Source: Loripinus fragilis
Lineage: Eukaryota > Mollusca > Bivalvia > Lucinida > Lucinidae
DNA length: 64,000 bases
Direction of reading: 5' to 3'
Assembly: GCA_964019695.1 (NCBI GenBank)
Contig: OZ026525.1
Coordinates: forward strand, 93,033,779-93,097,778
Both the position numbers and the translations under genes were made by a program. The notes under the pieces were generated by a model. That model did not search any database, was not told the origin of the DNA, and saw nothing but the letters and a program-made list of their open reading frames with translations. Below, piece after piece: positions 42,255 through 54,037 of this stretch. Position 1 is the stretch's first letter. The number at the start of each line of letters is the position of its first letter.

Positions 42255-44859
42255 TTTTAAGCTCACCTGAGCCAAAGACTCATGGGTGAGCTAATATTTT
42301 ACCAATGACCCCGGCGTCTGTCCGTCTGTCAACATACTGGGCCAATTAAACTCAAATTTGATATCGAGACTCCTTAGGATGCGGGAACAAAAATTCATTC
42401 AAATGGACTAGGTCAGAGGGTCAAGATGGCCACCACGCCCATACATGGTAAAAAACTTTTTCTCCAGAAGGACTTGGTATGTAGCATTGGGGATGTGGGC
42501 CTACCAAGTTTGTTTAAATGATGATCCTAGATTTTAGGTAGGGTAGGCACACACATTTTTTTAATAATTTTTTTTCTGGAAAAAATATATAATTCTATGC
42601 ATTTTGAATATATAATTTTATGCACTTTGAGTCAGAAAATATTATAATTGGCGTTGCCTTTCCAAATGCACAAAATTATATTTTATTATATATTTTTTTT
42701 GAAAACCTGAAAAAATTTAGGTAGGGTCGGGTTACCCTAAACACAGGTATTTTTTTTATTTGGTCTTACGTGTTTTTCCTAATCATAGATTGTGGATACA
42801 GGATAGAACATAAACATATCTGTGCTCTGAAGCCTTCTATTCAGTATTTAGGACAGAGAAATGCAGATTTATGGCTTTATTAACCGTCAGAGTTGCATAA
42901 AATGATTTACCTCGGTGACGTTTTTCTTAAAGATACCTGCAACAGACGGCTTGGTTTAAACTTTATTTTTTTTGTATAATTTATGACAAGTATACAAACA
43001 ACACAGAATACAATTACAATACAACCACTATACAAATGGGATTCAGAAGAAAGTCAAATGACTTATTTGAATCTGTATCCCAAGAGTTCACATTACTAAT
43101 ATATGTACTATCATGTCGTAATTGTCATTCATGTAGAGAATAATGGTCGCGCTTTTAGCTGTTTGGCGATAGGGGTACTAGTTGGCTGTTGGGTGCTCCA
43201 CGGGGAATGGAATGTAAAGTCATAATTTCAGTGGTCTTTTGTTGGACGGCTTAATAGAGAAACATTGAAATAATCCCCAAATCATCACAATATCAACCCA
43301 AAAAGCGAAGTCAAAAGGAAAAAAAAAACTCCTAATCGCTACTGCACAGACTGATCAGCGTCTTCATTTATCGCTGTTGCTAATGAATGTATCTGTTCAC
43401 CACAGAGACGGTTTTCTAGCAAAGTGTCTAGTAACTCTTTGCATGCGCGCGGCGACATGCAGGTGACTACAGTAATCGATTAGAACCCAGATCAAGCCCG
43501 ACAAAATGTTGGGCCTGATCCGATTCCAAGTTGTTTGACTCTCTCATTTTGTTCTTGAAATAATTATATGAAAAAGGTTAATTTTGAAAAGCTAAAGTTA
43601 CATAAAACAAAAATGCATGCAAAATTACCCAGCATGCAAAAATGTAAGTGACTGCAAATTTGGTTTCTATAACTAATATTATATCAAGTGAGAACAAGGT
43701 AAACTCCTGATTTCTCTCAGAGTATGTCTACCAAGTAAGTTTAACCTAAACATCTGCTAGTAGAGATATTTCTTAAAACCACTGCAGCTTTATCTAAACA
43801 AATGTCAATAACTACTGATTTAATGGATTTTCCTCAGAAATCCAGTCGGAGCTTTTCCATAGAGGAAGAATTGAAGGGTGTAAAATGGTATCCAGGTGGT
43901 ATCCAGGGTCATGTTTATTGTCATTATTTACTGCCAAAAGTTTGCTTGGGGCCTAAATAAGTATCAAAATAAATTATTCGCATCCAGCAACATACATTGT
44001 ATGTTATAAATGTCATTTACGTTATATTTTCAACATAATCTTACAAATCAATTTACTTTGTTCAATAGTTGAATTTGATAAGCACAATAATGAGTAGGGG
44101 TGACTGGGGTTCATTGGTCCATATGGCATGTTGGTTCAAGGCCAATTACTCCAAATTAGGACAAGGTATGGTGGCAATTTATTACCCAACGGAATTGCTG
44201 GTGACATCACAACCACTGACGAGCAAACATGGCAATCGGAGAAAAAACAAAATCTAATCAAAGATAAAATTAAGATTAACTTTTCAAGATGATTCCCATT
44301 AAAATGCACCAGGAAGCAAATTTGACCTTGATGTTAAGTAGGTCAATTTCAACATAGTATCATCATTTGAACAAATTTGATAGGCCTCACATCACCAATG
44401 TTATATACCAAGTCTCAAGGTCATTAGCTTTCTAGTTCTGGAATAGAAGATTTTTCAAGGCTTTTTACTATATTTTTGGCATGATCAGCATCTTGGTTTT
44501 GTGACCCAAATCATTTACATTAATTTTATATCTTGCTCCTAAGGAGTCTTCGTGTGAAACTTGAGTTTAATTGGCCTAATGGTTTCTAGGAAAATATGTC
44601 TTAATATATTGATGGGAATTTAAATAATGTAAGCGACCTCTGCTGAAAGGTAAAAGGTAACATTGATCGGTGGAGCTTCGTAGTATTTGTATCATTAGGC
44701 TTAAAAAATCTTATCAATATAATGACTCAATTTTGGCTTTTACATTTTTCCAACAATATTCTTTTCAAACATTTGCATTAGGAAACAAAATTGACCTTGA
44801 CGTAAGGTAGGTCCTGGTCGATCTATGATAATCATTTGAACAGAGTGGACAAGATAGAT
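42255..44859. other. Start of a tandem-repeat element family plus unassigned AT-rich DNA
   Basis: 42259-42290 is the AGCTCACCTGAGCC...GTGAGCT hairpin start, followed by a GTCTGTCCGTCTGTC run, as at 16344. The following 2.5 kb contains phrases typical of such elements (GACCTTGAxGTxAGGTAGG, AAGATGGCCACCACGCC), but no unit is clear enough to count. Insertions probably obscure it. No gene seen. Confidence 0.4.
43483..43525. repeat. Hairpin repeat H2, copy 2
   Basis: GAACCCAGATCAAGCCCGAC, AAAAT, then GTTGGGCCTGATC forms a stem of about 12 bp. The following TTGTTTGACTCTCxxxxT and a downstream CCCAGCATGCAAA word are shared with the 49062 copy. Confidence 0.6.
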
Positions 44860-45290
44860 TGGGATCATCTATATTTCAAAGGTCCATATCTCCATATATG
44901 CAATCCAGATTAACCATTGTTGTGTTCTGCACGTCGCCTAATCAGTCGCTGAGAAGTATGGCAACAGTCTCGAGCTCTGAGGGACCAGGGCTTAAGTTAC
45001 AGAGTGGGCAAGATAAATTCGGAACATCTACATTTTAAAGGTCCATATCTCCATATATGCAATCCAGATTAACCATTGTTGTGTTCTGCACGTCGCCTAA
45101 TCAGTCGCTGAGAAGTATGGCAACAGTCTCAAGCTCTGAGGGACCAGGGTTAAGTTACAGAGTGGGCAAGATAAAATGGGAACATCTACAGTTCAAAAGT
45201 CCATATCTCCAAAATATCCAATCCAGAGTTAGAATCCTTGTGTTCTGCAAGTCGATTAATCTTCCTTCATATTGTGTATGAAGTACGGTG
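44860..45290. repeat. ~159-bp tandem repeat, two near-identical copies and a diverged third
   Basis: GTCCATATCTCC recurs at 44882, 45041 and 45199. The first two copies share long identical blocks (TGTGTTCTGCACGTCGCCTA, CAGTCGCTGAGAAGTATGGC), and the third is more diverged. The first duplication is recent. The 74-codon frame here is chance. Confidence 0.85.
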
Positions 45291-45575
45291 TGGATATTTC
45301 AAAAGGACTGTAAGCTACAGAGCAGACACGATTTACTCAATAAATATCATCTTTCCAGTTTCAAAGGGCTGTAACTCTTACATCTAGCTATCCAGAGTTT
45401 TGGTTTTTGAATTCTGCCGGTTGCACCATGCTAGTTGTTTTGTGTAAGTTTCATGAAACTAGCTTGAACGGGTTTTCAGTAGCATAGCAGACAAATTAAA
45501 TGGGAAAATCATATATTTTCAGTTTTAACGGGTCACTCAAAAATGACAATACAGAGTTATTGTTTATGCCCTGTA

Positions 45576-47438
45576 CGAGGGCTGTTCAAATATGAATGCA
45601 AGTAGCTTCATAACTTTCTTCACATATATGCAATAACAAAATGCCATACCTTTCTGGAAAGAACTATTTGTTGCCTTTAAAATGGCACCAAACATAAAGA
45701 CACACTCACTATATTCCTCGAGTTACAGACCCTTATATAAAGGACATTCCTGTATAGTGAAGTTTTTTGAAGCAGAGTGCAATGCACGTTTTGGTACACG
45801 TGCGGATATAATGCCATATCTTTGTAAGTTTTGGACAAAATAGCACCAAATTTGAGATGCAAGTTTGAGTAACAATCCAAAAGTAGTTTGTAGGATTAAA
45901 TTTATATTATTCTGAATTCAATCTCGAGTAAACAGGCACGTTTGTGACGTCATCAATTTTATGATAAACGTCATTTTGAGTTAGCTACTGCTGATTTAAT
46001 AATGAACATCGCTGTGTCGTTTTCTTTGCATTTTGCTGAAAATATGCTAAATATTTCATAAGGGAGTTTTCAAAACGTGTCGCCGTCTATTTACAGAGTA
46101 ATAACATTTTCTATAATTTTTCAAGCATTTTTCTGCCTCTTCATAACTTGTTTACATTAATTAAAATATGTTCAATCTGTCTGGTCCTCAAGACCAGGTG
46201 AGTAGTTTTATTGTAAAAAATGCCGATAGTGATCAAACTTAAAGTTTACGTTCAAATTTAGAATAAAGCCGCAATGTTTTGACTAGAAAAAATAAGTATA
46301 AATTATATAACCCCCTCACTTAAGGCATTTTTGACTTAATAAAAATGCTTTTCCGCATTTAAAAAATACCCACTATCCAACAATAATTTGTAGCATCAAC
46401 TCAGTTTGGAAGATCAACATATTGTCTTTGAGTTAAAATGAGTTTAGATGTTGCTTCGTGCATTTTGTTTGAGATAAGTTTAACTGAAAGCTCAAAGGCA
46501 GTGTTTTGTTTATCATTTAATTGCAAAAATAAGGAGACTTAAAGACTTATCTATTGATGAGATGGTAGGGGCCTGATGCTTTGGCTGTTTGTCGGGCCCA
46601 CCGGGGTTTACCTGTTGGATTTCTTTTGCTCCGGTATTCAGTTTAATTTACTGTTGAGTCCTTATCCTTGCTTTATCTCCTTGTTATATCTTGATTTATA
46701 TGTTTTAGGAGATGATGCATTGATAAGTTAGGGGTCTTTCATGCAAACCAAATATCTATGTGTCTTGATCCACATCTGAATTAAGGGTGAGGTTGGCGCC
46801 GTTAAACCGGTTTAAGCCCTCCAGTAAAATATTTTACTGACCGTTCCAAGGCGGTACTTCTTTTGTGGATCTTTTATGTTTTTGTTCTGTCTTGTGTTTG
46901 CTATGTTTTGTGCGCGTCTGTTTATATGTGCTTCGTGGTCACCTGCTGGGAAAGGGCTGACCTCTTGGCTCTCGTTTGTGGTGTCTTCTGTGAGTTTGTT
47001 ACTTTCCCATTGGTATCCTGGGTCAGGTGTGGTACTTGATTGTATCGATTCCTGATCTTTGCAACCTTATTTACTTTTAGTGATCACTGTTTGTTGTAAT
47101 TTAACAAAAGCATGTCGGATTTTCGCAACTTTCACAGAATCATTATATAAGAATATGGGTATGCTTCCTTAAAAATTTCGAGAAATTTCACCTATTTATC
47201 GAAGAATTATAGCTCTTCTATATCTGTAGTTTATGTTCGAAGCATTGAGTTTGTTAGTAAACTAACGTGACCCTCATTTAAAGGGCTATAGCTCAATAAG
47301 TATACTGTATTTTTCTTTAGGTCTGGTGCCAGTGTAAAGGTGACATATAGTCCTTTTTAGAAGCGTTTACCATTTTGTTGTAGCATATATGTGAAGAAAG
47401 TTATGATGCTACTTGCATTCATATTTGAACAGCCCTCG
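45576..47438. mobile_element. 1.86-kb mariner-like element with TA target duplication and nested F1 copy
   Basis: The left end CGAGGGCTGTTCAAATATGA and the reverse complement of the right end are near-identical for about 75 bp (differences in CTTC/CATC and CAAT/CTAC) and then diverge over another ~100 bp. TA flanks both ends (45574-45575 and 47439-47440). A complete minus-strand F1 repeat is inserted at 46541-47076; without it the element is ~1.33 kb, the usual size for mariner elements (family knowledge). No transposase frame or D,D34D-type block could be read, so it is decayed or non-autonomous. Confidence 0.82.
46541..47076 (-). mobile_element. Full-length F1 repeat nested in the mariner-like element
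   Basis: Runs from TTAAAGACTTATCTATTGATG to GATCTTTGCAACCTTATTTACT, about 536 bp, with AGTAAAATATTTTACT at about 46824-46839 and the GGTGAGGTTGGCGCCGTTAA block. Confidence 0.85.
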
Positions 47439-47440
47439 TA

Positions 47441-49021
47441 TGCCATCTAATTTCCCTTAATAGTTGTTTGGAAATTCGTTAAGATGTTTTAAGTGTTGTG
47501 GTCGTCCATGGCGTGTATGGCGTATTTTTAATTGTACTGTGGCTTAAACGCTGACAGCGTAGTGCAAACACCGTGAAGGCCCGGTGCATGAATTGAGAGT
47601 GCTGTGAATATGTAGTGAAAGAGTCGAGAGAGAGCAGAGAATTGCTAACAAGAACTCTATCTATAGGAATGTGATAGATAGGCGTTTTTTCACGAAAAAT
47701 ATCAGGATTTTCTTGCGACATCACGGCGCTCCAGGAAATTAAGCAAATCCATGCCAACGCAGTGGAAACACCACTTTGTGTGGCAGGAGCTCATGAGTTT
47801 CCTTGTAGTTTCATGGCGCTTTAGAAAATGATAAACTCTGTGCTGACGTAGTGGACATGCGACTAGGTATGACAGGACACAGTTGTCTCGCAAAATAATC
47901 TATTTTTTAATGTCAAAGGGTCATACATCCAACAATAGGATTAATGGTTTCTGCCTTTTGCACGCCGTTTAATGTTAGATAATATTTGTGTGAAGTTTTG
48001 TGAAGATAGCTTAATTGCTTTTATGTTTTAGAGTGGACACGGTTTCTGTGACAGACATATGGCCAGTCAGATGAACACAATAGACGGACGGAACTCTAGG
48101 GTAAAAATGCGTCTTCAGGCCCTAAAGATGGTGACAAAACTAAAGAGTCATTTGCCTATGTGATATAAGCCTGATTTTAAATGTATTTGGCCTTCACCTT
48201 TGACTTATATAGTTTTATAATTGCTATCATTGTTATTTACAAACCATAGTCGATTATTGTGTCAAATATGAGCACACTCGGTCAAAACATGAAAGAGAAA
48301 TGTGCGCAATAGAGCTGTAAATAAGTGTTAAATATGTGTGACCTTGGCTCCTAAGGATCGTTGACGGTTTGGGCCTTATACGCCTATTTTTCTGATTCCA
48401 AGAACGCTGCTTTTGAGCTTCTAGTGTGGTGCATGTAGTATCAGTGCAATAGGTGAATCTAATGGCAAGAGCCAGCTAGCAAAATGTTTTCAAAACTCCT
48501 ACGCATTCGAGAGTTATGGCGGGTAGAAAGGGGAGGGGGTCTGAAATTTCATGAAAATAAAAAGTGCTTTAAAAATGATTTCTGCACGTTTTCTTGATTT
48601 ATTTAGTAGGCATGGTGATATCTATTGAACATACCATATGCGGAGTATTAACGAATCACGATAATTGATGAAATTGTTTAAAAAAAATATGTTTTGTAAT
48701 AAAATGATTTTGGGGAGATAATTTAGAAGTTACCTGTACATTTTTGACTACATGTACCGTAAATAAAACAAAACTGAAAGCTCAACAAAAATAATAAATA
48801 TTTTTGAAGAAATGAAAGTGTCCCATTTAGCATTGGAAAGTAAAACCGATTCTAACTAGATCCTTTGAATATTACTTTTGCTTTGTTTAAAGGGCATAGC
48901 ATGTTGAATGTATTTAAAGTGTCCGAATATTTATGGTATACATATGCATGTATATCCCTATATGAGACAATATATTGAACACTAAAGTATTTACCTGCTA
49001 TAATACTTTGAATGCCAGTGG
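47441..49021. other. Unassigned sequence with two minus-strand frames of unknown nature
   Basis: The minus-strand frames 47757-47479 (92 codons) and 47893-47702 (63 codons) overlap and share no recognised domain. The CTATCTATAGGAATGTGATAGATAG-type inverted word near 47657-47681 is noted. Around 47920-48110 the text resembles tandem-repeat elements (a CAGACATATGGCCAGTCAGA word, then AGACGGACGGAAC). Confidence 0.35.
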
Positions 49022-49061
49022 ATAAATTTGTCGTCTGCCAATAGCCTTTTGCAAACAGATT

Positions 49062-49103
49062 GAACCCAGATGAAGACCAACAGAATGTCGGTCTTGATCT
49101 GGA
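49062..49103. repeat. Hairpin repeat H2, copy 3
   Basis: CCCAGATGAAGACC and GGTCTTGATCTGG enclose AACAGAATGTC. The stem bases differ from the copy at 43483 on both arms, keeping the pairing. Confidence 0.6.
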
Positions 49104-49460
49104 TCCAAACTGTTTGACACTCTGATGGTACTCCTGGTCGGTTTATTTTAAAAAGCTTAATTTTGAAGAAAATCAGCAGACGAAAATAAAAAACATGAAC
49201 AATTCCCCAGCATGCAAATAGATAAGAACAGGAAGTTTGCAAAAGAATGTGTCATTTAATAACAGTGAGATTTTTTCTTATAAAAAATGCATAAACCTTG
49301 CTAATTCTACTTTTAATCTTTAAGTACTTTATATTAAACTAGCACAGAATACAAAGCAATTTAGGAGGTTGGATCCATAGAACTTCATTACTGTAATTAA
49401 TTTCTTATTTGGTAGAAAAGGCATTTTATGGGCTTTGGCCCTGGGTTTTTGGGCTGCTGA

Positions 49461-49567
49461 ACATCTCCCCCCCCCCCTTGTGCCAGCAAGCCACGTCCAT
49501 ACAATGTGTAAAATATGGTTACACATATACATGCAAAAGCTTTTGCTGGCACAAGGGGGGAATGATA
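49461..49567. repeat. C-run/G-run hairpin repeat, copy 2
   Basis: The 5' arm is CATCT, a run of C, then TTGTGCCAGCAAGC. The 3' arm is GCTTTTGCTGGCACAA, six G, then AATGAT. The loop TGTGTAAAATATGGTTACAC and ATACATGCAAAAGC resembles the loop of the copy at 8869-8978, as do the flanks TTTGGGCTG (left) and TTTAAAAAxATxTTT (right). Confidence 0.65.
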
Positions 49568-49731
49568 TTTAAAAAAATGTTTTTGGATTTCTATATATCT
49601 TAATGTAAAACTGATTGTTATACCCAAAAGTTTACATCTTTGAAGCATTCAATATCAAAACGGATTTCACAGCCATAAATTACTCAGGTCAGTGTAGCTT
49701 CAAGGTGAAGAAAGGGACGATTGACAAAAAT

Positions 49732-50060
49732 AGTATATGAGTATGATCAGGAAATACCACAATCACAAACTGCAGACAACCCTGTGGCACCGCGAGGAAG
49801 AGCCGCTCAACCATCACGAGACACCAGGAAGACAAATAAAGCAAAGCAATCAGCTCTCTCTCTTCCCCATCAAGATGATCGCAATACTAGAATGGACATA
49901 AAGTAACGTACAACAAAACATAGAACAATTACAGACTCCCACAATGGGAGTAACAATAAACAAAAAGTCAACAACAACAGAACCACCGCCTTAGAACGGA
50001 CAGCAGCCTAAGCCACCGGGGGGCTTCAATGCATTTTACTGGTACCAAATCTTTGCCCTA
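49732..50060 (+). mobile_element. F2 interspersed repeat
   Basis: Begins GTATATGAGTATGATCAGGA, then AATACCACAATCACAAACTG, GTGGCACCGCGAGGAAGAGC and so on. It ends with a GAACGGACAGCAGCCTAAGC block that recalls the GAACGGTCAGTAAAA block of F1. F2 is probably a distant relative of F1; other pieces lie at 13752-13804, 51706-51870 and 63838-64000. Confidence 0.65.
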
Positions 50061-50379
50061 GATTCTGCTGTTTTGAAGTACAAGAAATGTTCAGCTCGCA
50101 TGGAGGCCATCTAACTAATGCAATGTATCATCATGGAAAAACACTTTTATTTTTACTGAAAACCATAGGCATTTACCCATAGCAATTGTCAATGATCCTT
50201 TCAATGCCAAATCAGCACTATGAAAGTATTTTATTATTTTATTTTACACCAGAAGCACTAAGTTTGCTAAACATCAAGAAATGAATGAGTAATTTGCGTT
50301 AAAGCTTTTAAATCCAAGGTCATAGGTCTGATCTGGAACTGCATTTGTAATTTACAGAACATATGCAATCAATTGTATC

Positions 50380-50534
50380 AATTGAAAGTTATTTTTCTGC
50401 GTTTTACTGAGGTATGAAATGTCAGGATAATTACATATAATTTACATTAAAACTGAATGTTTTCATGCTAAAATTAGTTGTTATTTAACCGACATTTCAT
50501 ATCTCAGTGAAACGCAGAATAATAACTTTCAATT
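50380..50534. repeat. 155-bp inverted repeat with ~44-bp arms
   Basis: The left arm starts AATTGAAAGTTATTTTTCTG and ends GAAATGTC (50423). The right arm starts GACATTTCATATCTCAGTGA (50491) and ends ACTTTCAATT. There are about four mismatches. The spacer is 67 bp and AT-rich. Probably a small foldback MITE. Confidence 0.8.
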
Positions 50535-51489
50535 CTTTTAATTACAACTTCTTTCGCTATTTTTTCTCCTAAGTATTGTTTAATTATAATTTCCTTAAAA
50601 ATTCGTCTCCAGTTAATAATGTTTCGCACATTTAGACTGTGGCGTTTACCATGACGTTTACTATAGACTATGACGTCACGACGTTAAAAAACAAGATGCG
50701 GCGATATCACATTAGACAGCTGATCGGCATGAATACTGTTAATTTAAGCGTTGTATGTAAGTTAATCTTTGCTTTTCCACCTGAAAATATCTGTGTAAGT
50801 GTAAAGTAAAGTGTAAGTAGTTGCCGATTGTCCATTTCTCTTCATAGAAGCATTGCACAGCATCAAACAAAAAGTTCTGCCGTGAATGTTCCCGCCCCTT
50901 ATGAATACGAATGGAAGTTCATTGAAAAATGAAATGCAGGTCAATACGATCAGATGACTGTTATTGACCAATCAGATTAACGGATCTCAACAAACGTTAT
51001 GACAGTTGTAATTATTCAAATATGAACGCGTGAGTAAAATAATAAAAGGAGTTTTAGTTTTAAGCTATAGACAGGTTTAAGTACATGTGTCTTTTGACCT
51101 ATTACTTAAGGTTGTATTGGTAGATTGATACTTTTGTGATAATTTACACACCATATGCAATCATTATATTTATAAGGACACACTCCATCAAATAATGAAA
51201 GAGTATTTCTGGTTTGGAACAATTTTATGGACTTTAAGTATATTTGACATTGACCATTAGCCTAAGGTCATTATTGTGGTACATATGACCACATTTGAAA
51301 AACAAATTGAGTGAAAATCTAATTTTGAGCTGTATATCAGTTATAGTACGAATGACCACGACTCTTTTTGACTACAAGGTCATATTTATATTCTAAAACC
51401 TTTGGTTACACACACTAAGCAATCATTTGCTATGTATTGAGTCGCTCCATTATGAAATGAATGACGAAAATGCGTTGTGAGCCATTTTG
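50535..51489. other. AT-rich intron sequence, nothing recognised
   Basis: Some phrases (TAxTTGACATTGACCATTAGCCTAAGGTCA near 51241-51270) recall decayed tandem-repeat elements. No gene or clear unit. Confidence 0.4.
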
Positions 51490-51700
51490 TATCTTAATTT
51501 ATATGTACTAGTAGATGATTTGTGGTTAAGTTAGGGATCGTTCATGCAAACCAAACGTCTATGTGCCTTGATCCACATCGGAACTAAGGGTGAGGTTGGT
51601 ACCATGAAACTAGTTTAAGCCCTCATGCAGTTTTTTATTGACCGTTTATTTTGTTGATCTTATTTGTTATTTGTCTTAGTCCTTGTCATATGCCATAAAA
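51490..51700 (-). mobile_element. Diverged F1 fragment
   Basis: TCTTAATTTATATGTACTAG, TTCATGCAAACCAAACGTCT, ATCCACATCGGAACTAAGGG and AGTTTAAGCCCTC follow the F1 order in minus orientation, with much divergence. Confidence 0.65.
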
Positions 51701-51705
51701 TAGTT

Positions 51706-51870
51706 AGTGAGTATGATCAGAAAATATCACAAGCACACACTGCAGACCAACCCAGGGCATCGCGAGGAAGTGCCACAGAGCATTTATAGTAACAATACAT
51801 CTCTGTTACGATAATAGCAAGCAACCACTTTTCTCTTCCTCTTCAAGATGATTGTAAACTAGAAATGACG
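51706..51870 (+). mobile_element. F2 repeat fragment
   Basis: GTGAGTATGATCAGAAAATA, then CACACACTGCAGACCAACCC and GCATCGCGAGGAAGTGCC match the start of the 49732 copy. Confidence 0.6.
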
Positions 51871-52189
51871 TATACTAATCTTTTAAAACTGATCACTAAA
51901 AAGGCTTTCCAACAATTCCTTTAAATCTATAAACTAAATCGCCATAAAATACAGGTTCTGATATGCCTTGCTGCAGAAGATTCTTTAAGCAAATGTTGTA
52001 CATGTAATAAACAATCAATTCTGAGCGTCAGTTATAAAGTTTTGAAAAAAAAAAACAAGTTTACGGTATTGATAAGCTTGTTTTAGTAACTTATAAGTAA
52101 AAAGTTGTTTCTATTGTTGACTTCATCAACATGAGAACATACGCTTTTAAATGAATAAGTTCTTAAATGTATACACAATAGGAAGGGGA

Positions 52190-52392
52190 GCGAGGAACAT
52201 TTCTGTTTGTTTGTTTGTTTGCTTTCATGTCCGTTTCTTGCAGCCTTGAGGTCATCTGTTGAGAAATGGCTGACCTCTTGGCTTTCTGTATGTGATGTTT
52301 TCTTGGGTTTTGTCCTTTTCCCATATGGTGTCCTGGGTCAGGTGTGGTATACTTGATTGTATTAATTCCTGATCTTTGCCTACATTTTACTT
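52190..52392 (-). mobile_element. Diverged F1 5' part
   Basis: GGCTGACCTCTTGGCTTTCT, CCTGGGTCAGGTGTGGTATA and ATTCCTGATCTTTGCC keep the F1 order on the minus strand. A (GTTT)n stretch sits at 52204-52220. The 158-codon minus-strand frame (52639-52163) runs through this and is not a gene. Confidence 0.7.
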
Positions 52393-53079
52393 TAACCCAA
52401 ATTTTAACATATGTGACGAACTCAAAGGTTATAGTGCTGATCTTGATCTTTTTATTGTAAATTGTACACTTAAGGCAATCAGGTTTTAAGTATATTACGT
52501 CAAACTTTTGTTTGTTCCTATAACTATTGGTAAATAGGTTCACTCGGGCTAGAGCTGATAAGTCATGTGAGATAGGTAAACAATCTCCCCTGCGGTACAA
52601 GATATTCCAGCTGCAGAGGTAATATACACTAGCTGGCATGGGGTTAGGTTGGGGTTAAAAAATGTTGAAATTACATATTTTGACACATATTTATGGTGTC
52701 AGTGCAATATATGTTCCCACACATTAACATAAATTTGCTATAGTTTAACTCTTTGCAGGCTCGGTATTTTATGCCCCTTTGTTGTCGTCTGCTGACTTCT
52801 TTCATTTTTTAAAAAATAGAGTTTCGAGAATCTACCAAAACAGAAGTCAAACAAGGCAAATTTGTCGAATTTAAATCCCCAGCGAAGGGTTATCTTAGAG
52901 AAACTTTTAAATCAGAAAACATAAATCCCATTTCTCGTACCCCCAAGGTCACCTTGGGTATCATACAGATCAAATTAAATGCCTATCAAATAGTTTTCAG
53001 TGGTTAGTTAAAAAGCGTATCTGTACAATTTCAATATCTGACTTCAACCTGACCCACATGCTAGAATGTATGTAAGGTC

Positions 53080-53515
53080 AAAGGGTTTGAAAAAATGAAT
53101 TTTGACCATTTGATTTCACCAGGGGAGGTGTTTACGGGCAAAACATTTGATACCATGTTGCTTCATTCGTGATTCCATTTAATTTGATATCCATCATGAC
53201 CATTTTCTGAAAGAGTTGAATTTTGACCTTTTGACCCCAGGGGTGGGAGAGGGCAAGTTATTTGCTACTGTGTTGCTGCATTCGTAATTCCATTTAATTT
53301 GATATGCAACAGGACCATGTTGTAAAAAAGCTGAGTTTTGACCTTCTTTATTCCATCTCCAGGGTCGGGGTGGGGATGCGGGCAAGATATTTGCTATCAT
53401 GTTGCTGCATTTCTGATTCCCTTTAATTTGATATACAACATGACCAAGTTCTGGACCCAGGATGGAGGATAGGGGTGTGCGCGCAAAACATTTGATACCA
53501 TGTTGCTGCATTGTA
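53080..53515. repeat. ~105-bp tandem repeat, four degenerate copies
   Basis: Each copy has GAATTTTGACCxTTTGAxxCC, AGGGGxGGxxxxGGGCAA, GATACCATGTTGCTGCATT and CATTTAATTTGATATxCAAC. Possibly part of a tandem-repeat (Helitron-like) element whose ends were not found. Confidence 0.7.
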
Positions 53516-53516
53516 G

Positions 53517-53640
53517 CACCCGTTAGTGTCTATGCTCCTGTTAGTGTCTACGTCGACACTAACGGTTGCAGTTAGTGTATACAGGGCAATGTTTACATTA
53601 AGTGGCGATAATGTACAGTATTAACCGTTATTGTCTACAT
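53517..53640. repeat. Small palindromic segment with CGTTAGTGTCTACGTCGACACTAACGG-type dyad
   Basis: The arms CCGTTAGTGTC and GACACTAACGG lie close together (about 53531-53566), with further GTTAGTGTxTA words on both sides. Probably a short MITE; the boundaries are not determined. Confidence 0.5.
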
Positions 53641-53884
53641 TTAATGAAAAAAACAAAATTAAGAAATATGACTATAATACTTTCTCAGACTTGACAAAAC
53701 AAACCATTCTGAGTTCTCAACGAGCGGAGACTCGGGACATTCTGGACATCCACCTAGTCCGATCAGCGTCTTTGTTGGCCGCATAAAGAAAGCTTGATGG
53801 ATGCGCACAGAGCCAATAACGTTGGTTTTGTCACTCAATATTTCAAATTAATCAGCGTTTGATTGTCGTTCAGACTTTAATTAT

Positions 53885-54037
53885 ATCCCCCCCTTTAGGG
53901 TTGGGAGACATATTGTTTTTCCCCAGGCGTCCGTCCGTCTCTCTGTCTGTCTGTATGTCACAAGTAGCAATGGCCGCTCTATATCTTGAAAACAGCTTAA
54001 TAAGCTATAATCATGGAACTTCAAACAAATATCAACT
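53885..54037 (+). mobile_element. 5' fragment of another tandem-repeat element
   Basis: A C-rich start, then GGGAGACATATTGTTTTTCC and GCGTCCGTCCGTCTCTCTGT, are the usual opening of this class in molluscs. It is cut after about 150 bp by the inverted element end at 54038. Confidence 0.5.

Noticed and set aside
52163..52639. 158-codon minus-strand frame
   Set aside because: Its second half lies in an F1 repeat and its first half has no domain; probably chance.
53194..53511. 105-codon minus-strand frame with internal repeats
   Set aside because: It is translated from a ~105-bp tandem repeat; a period that is a multiple of three keeps the frame open by chance.
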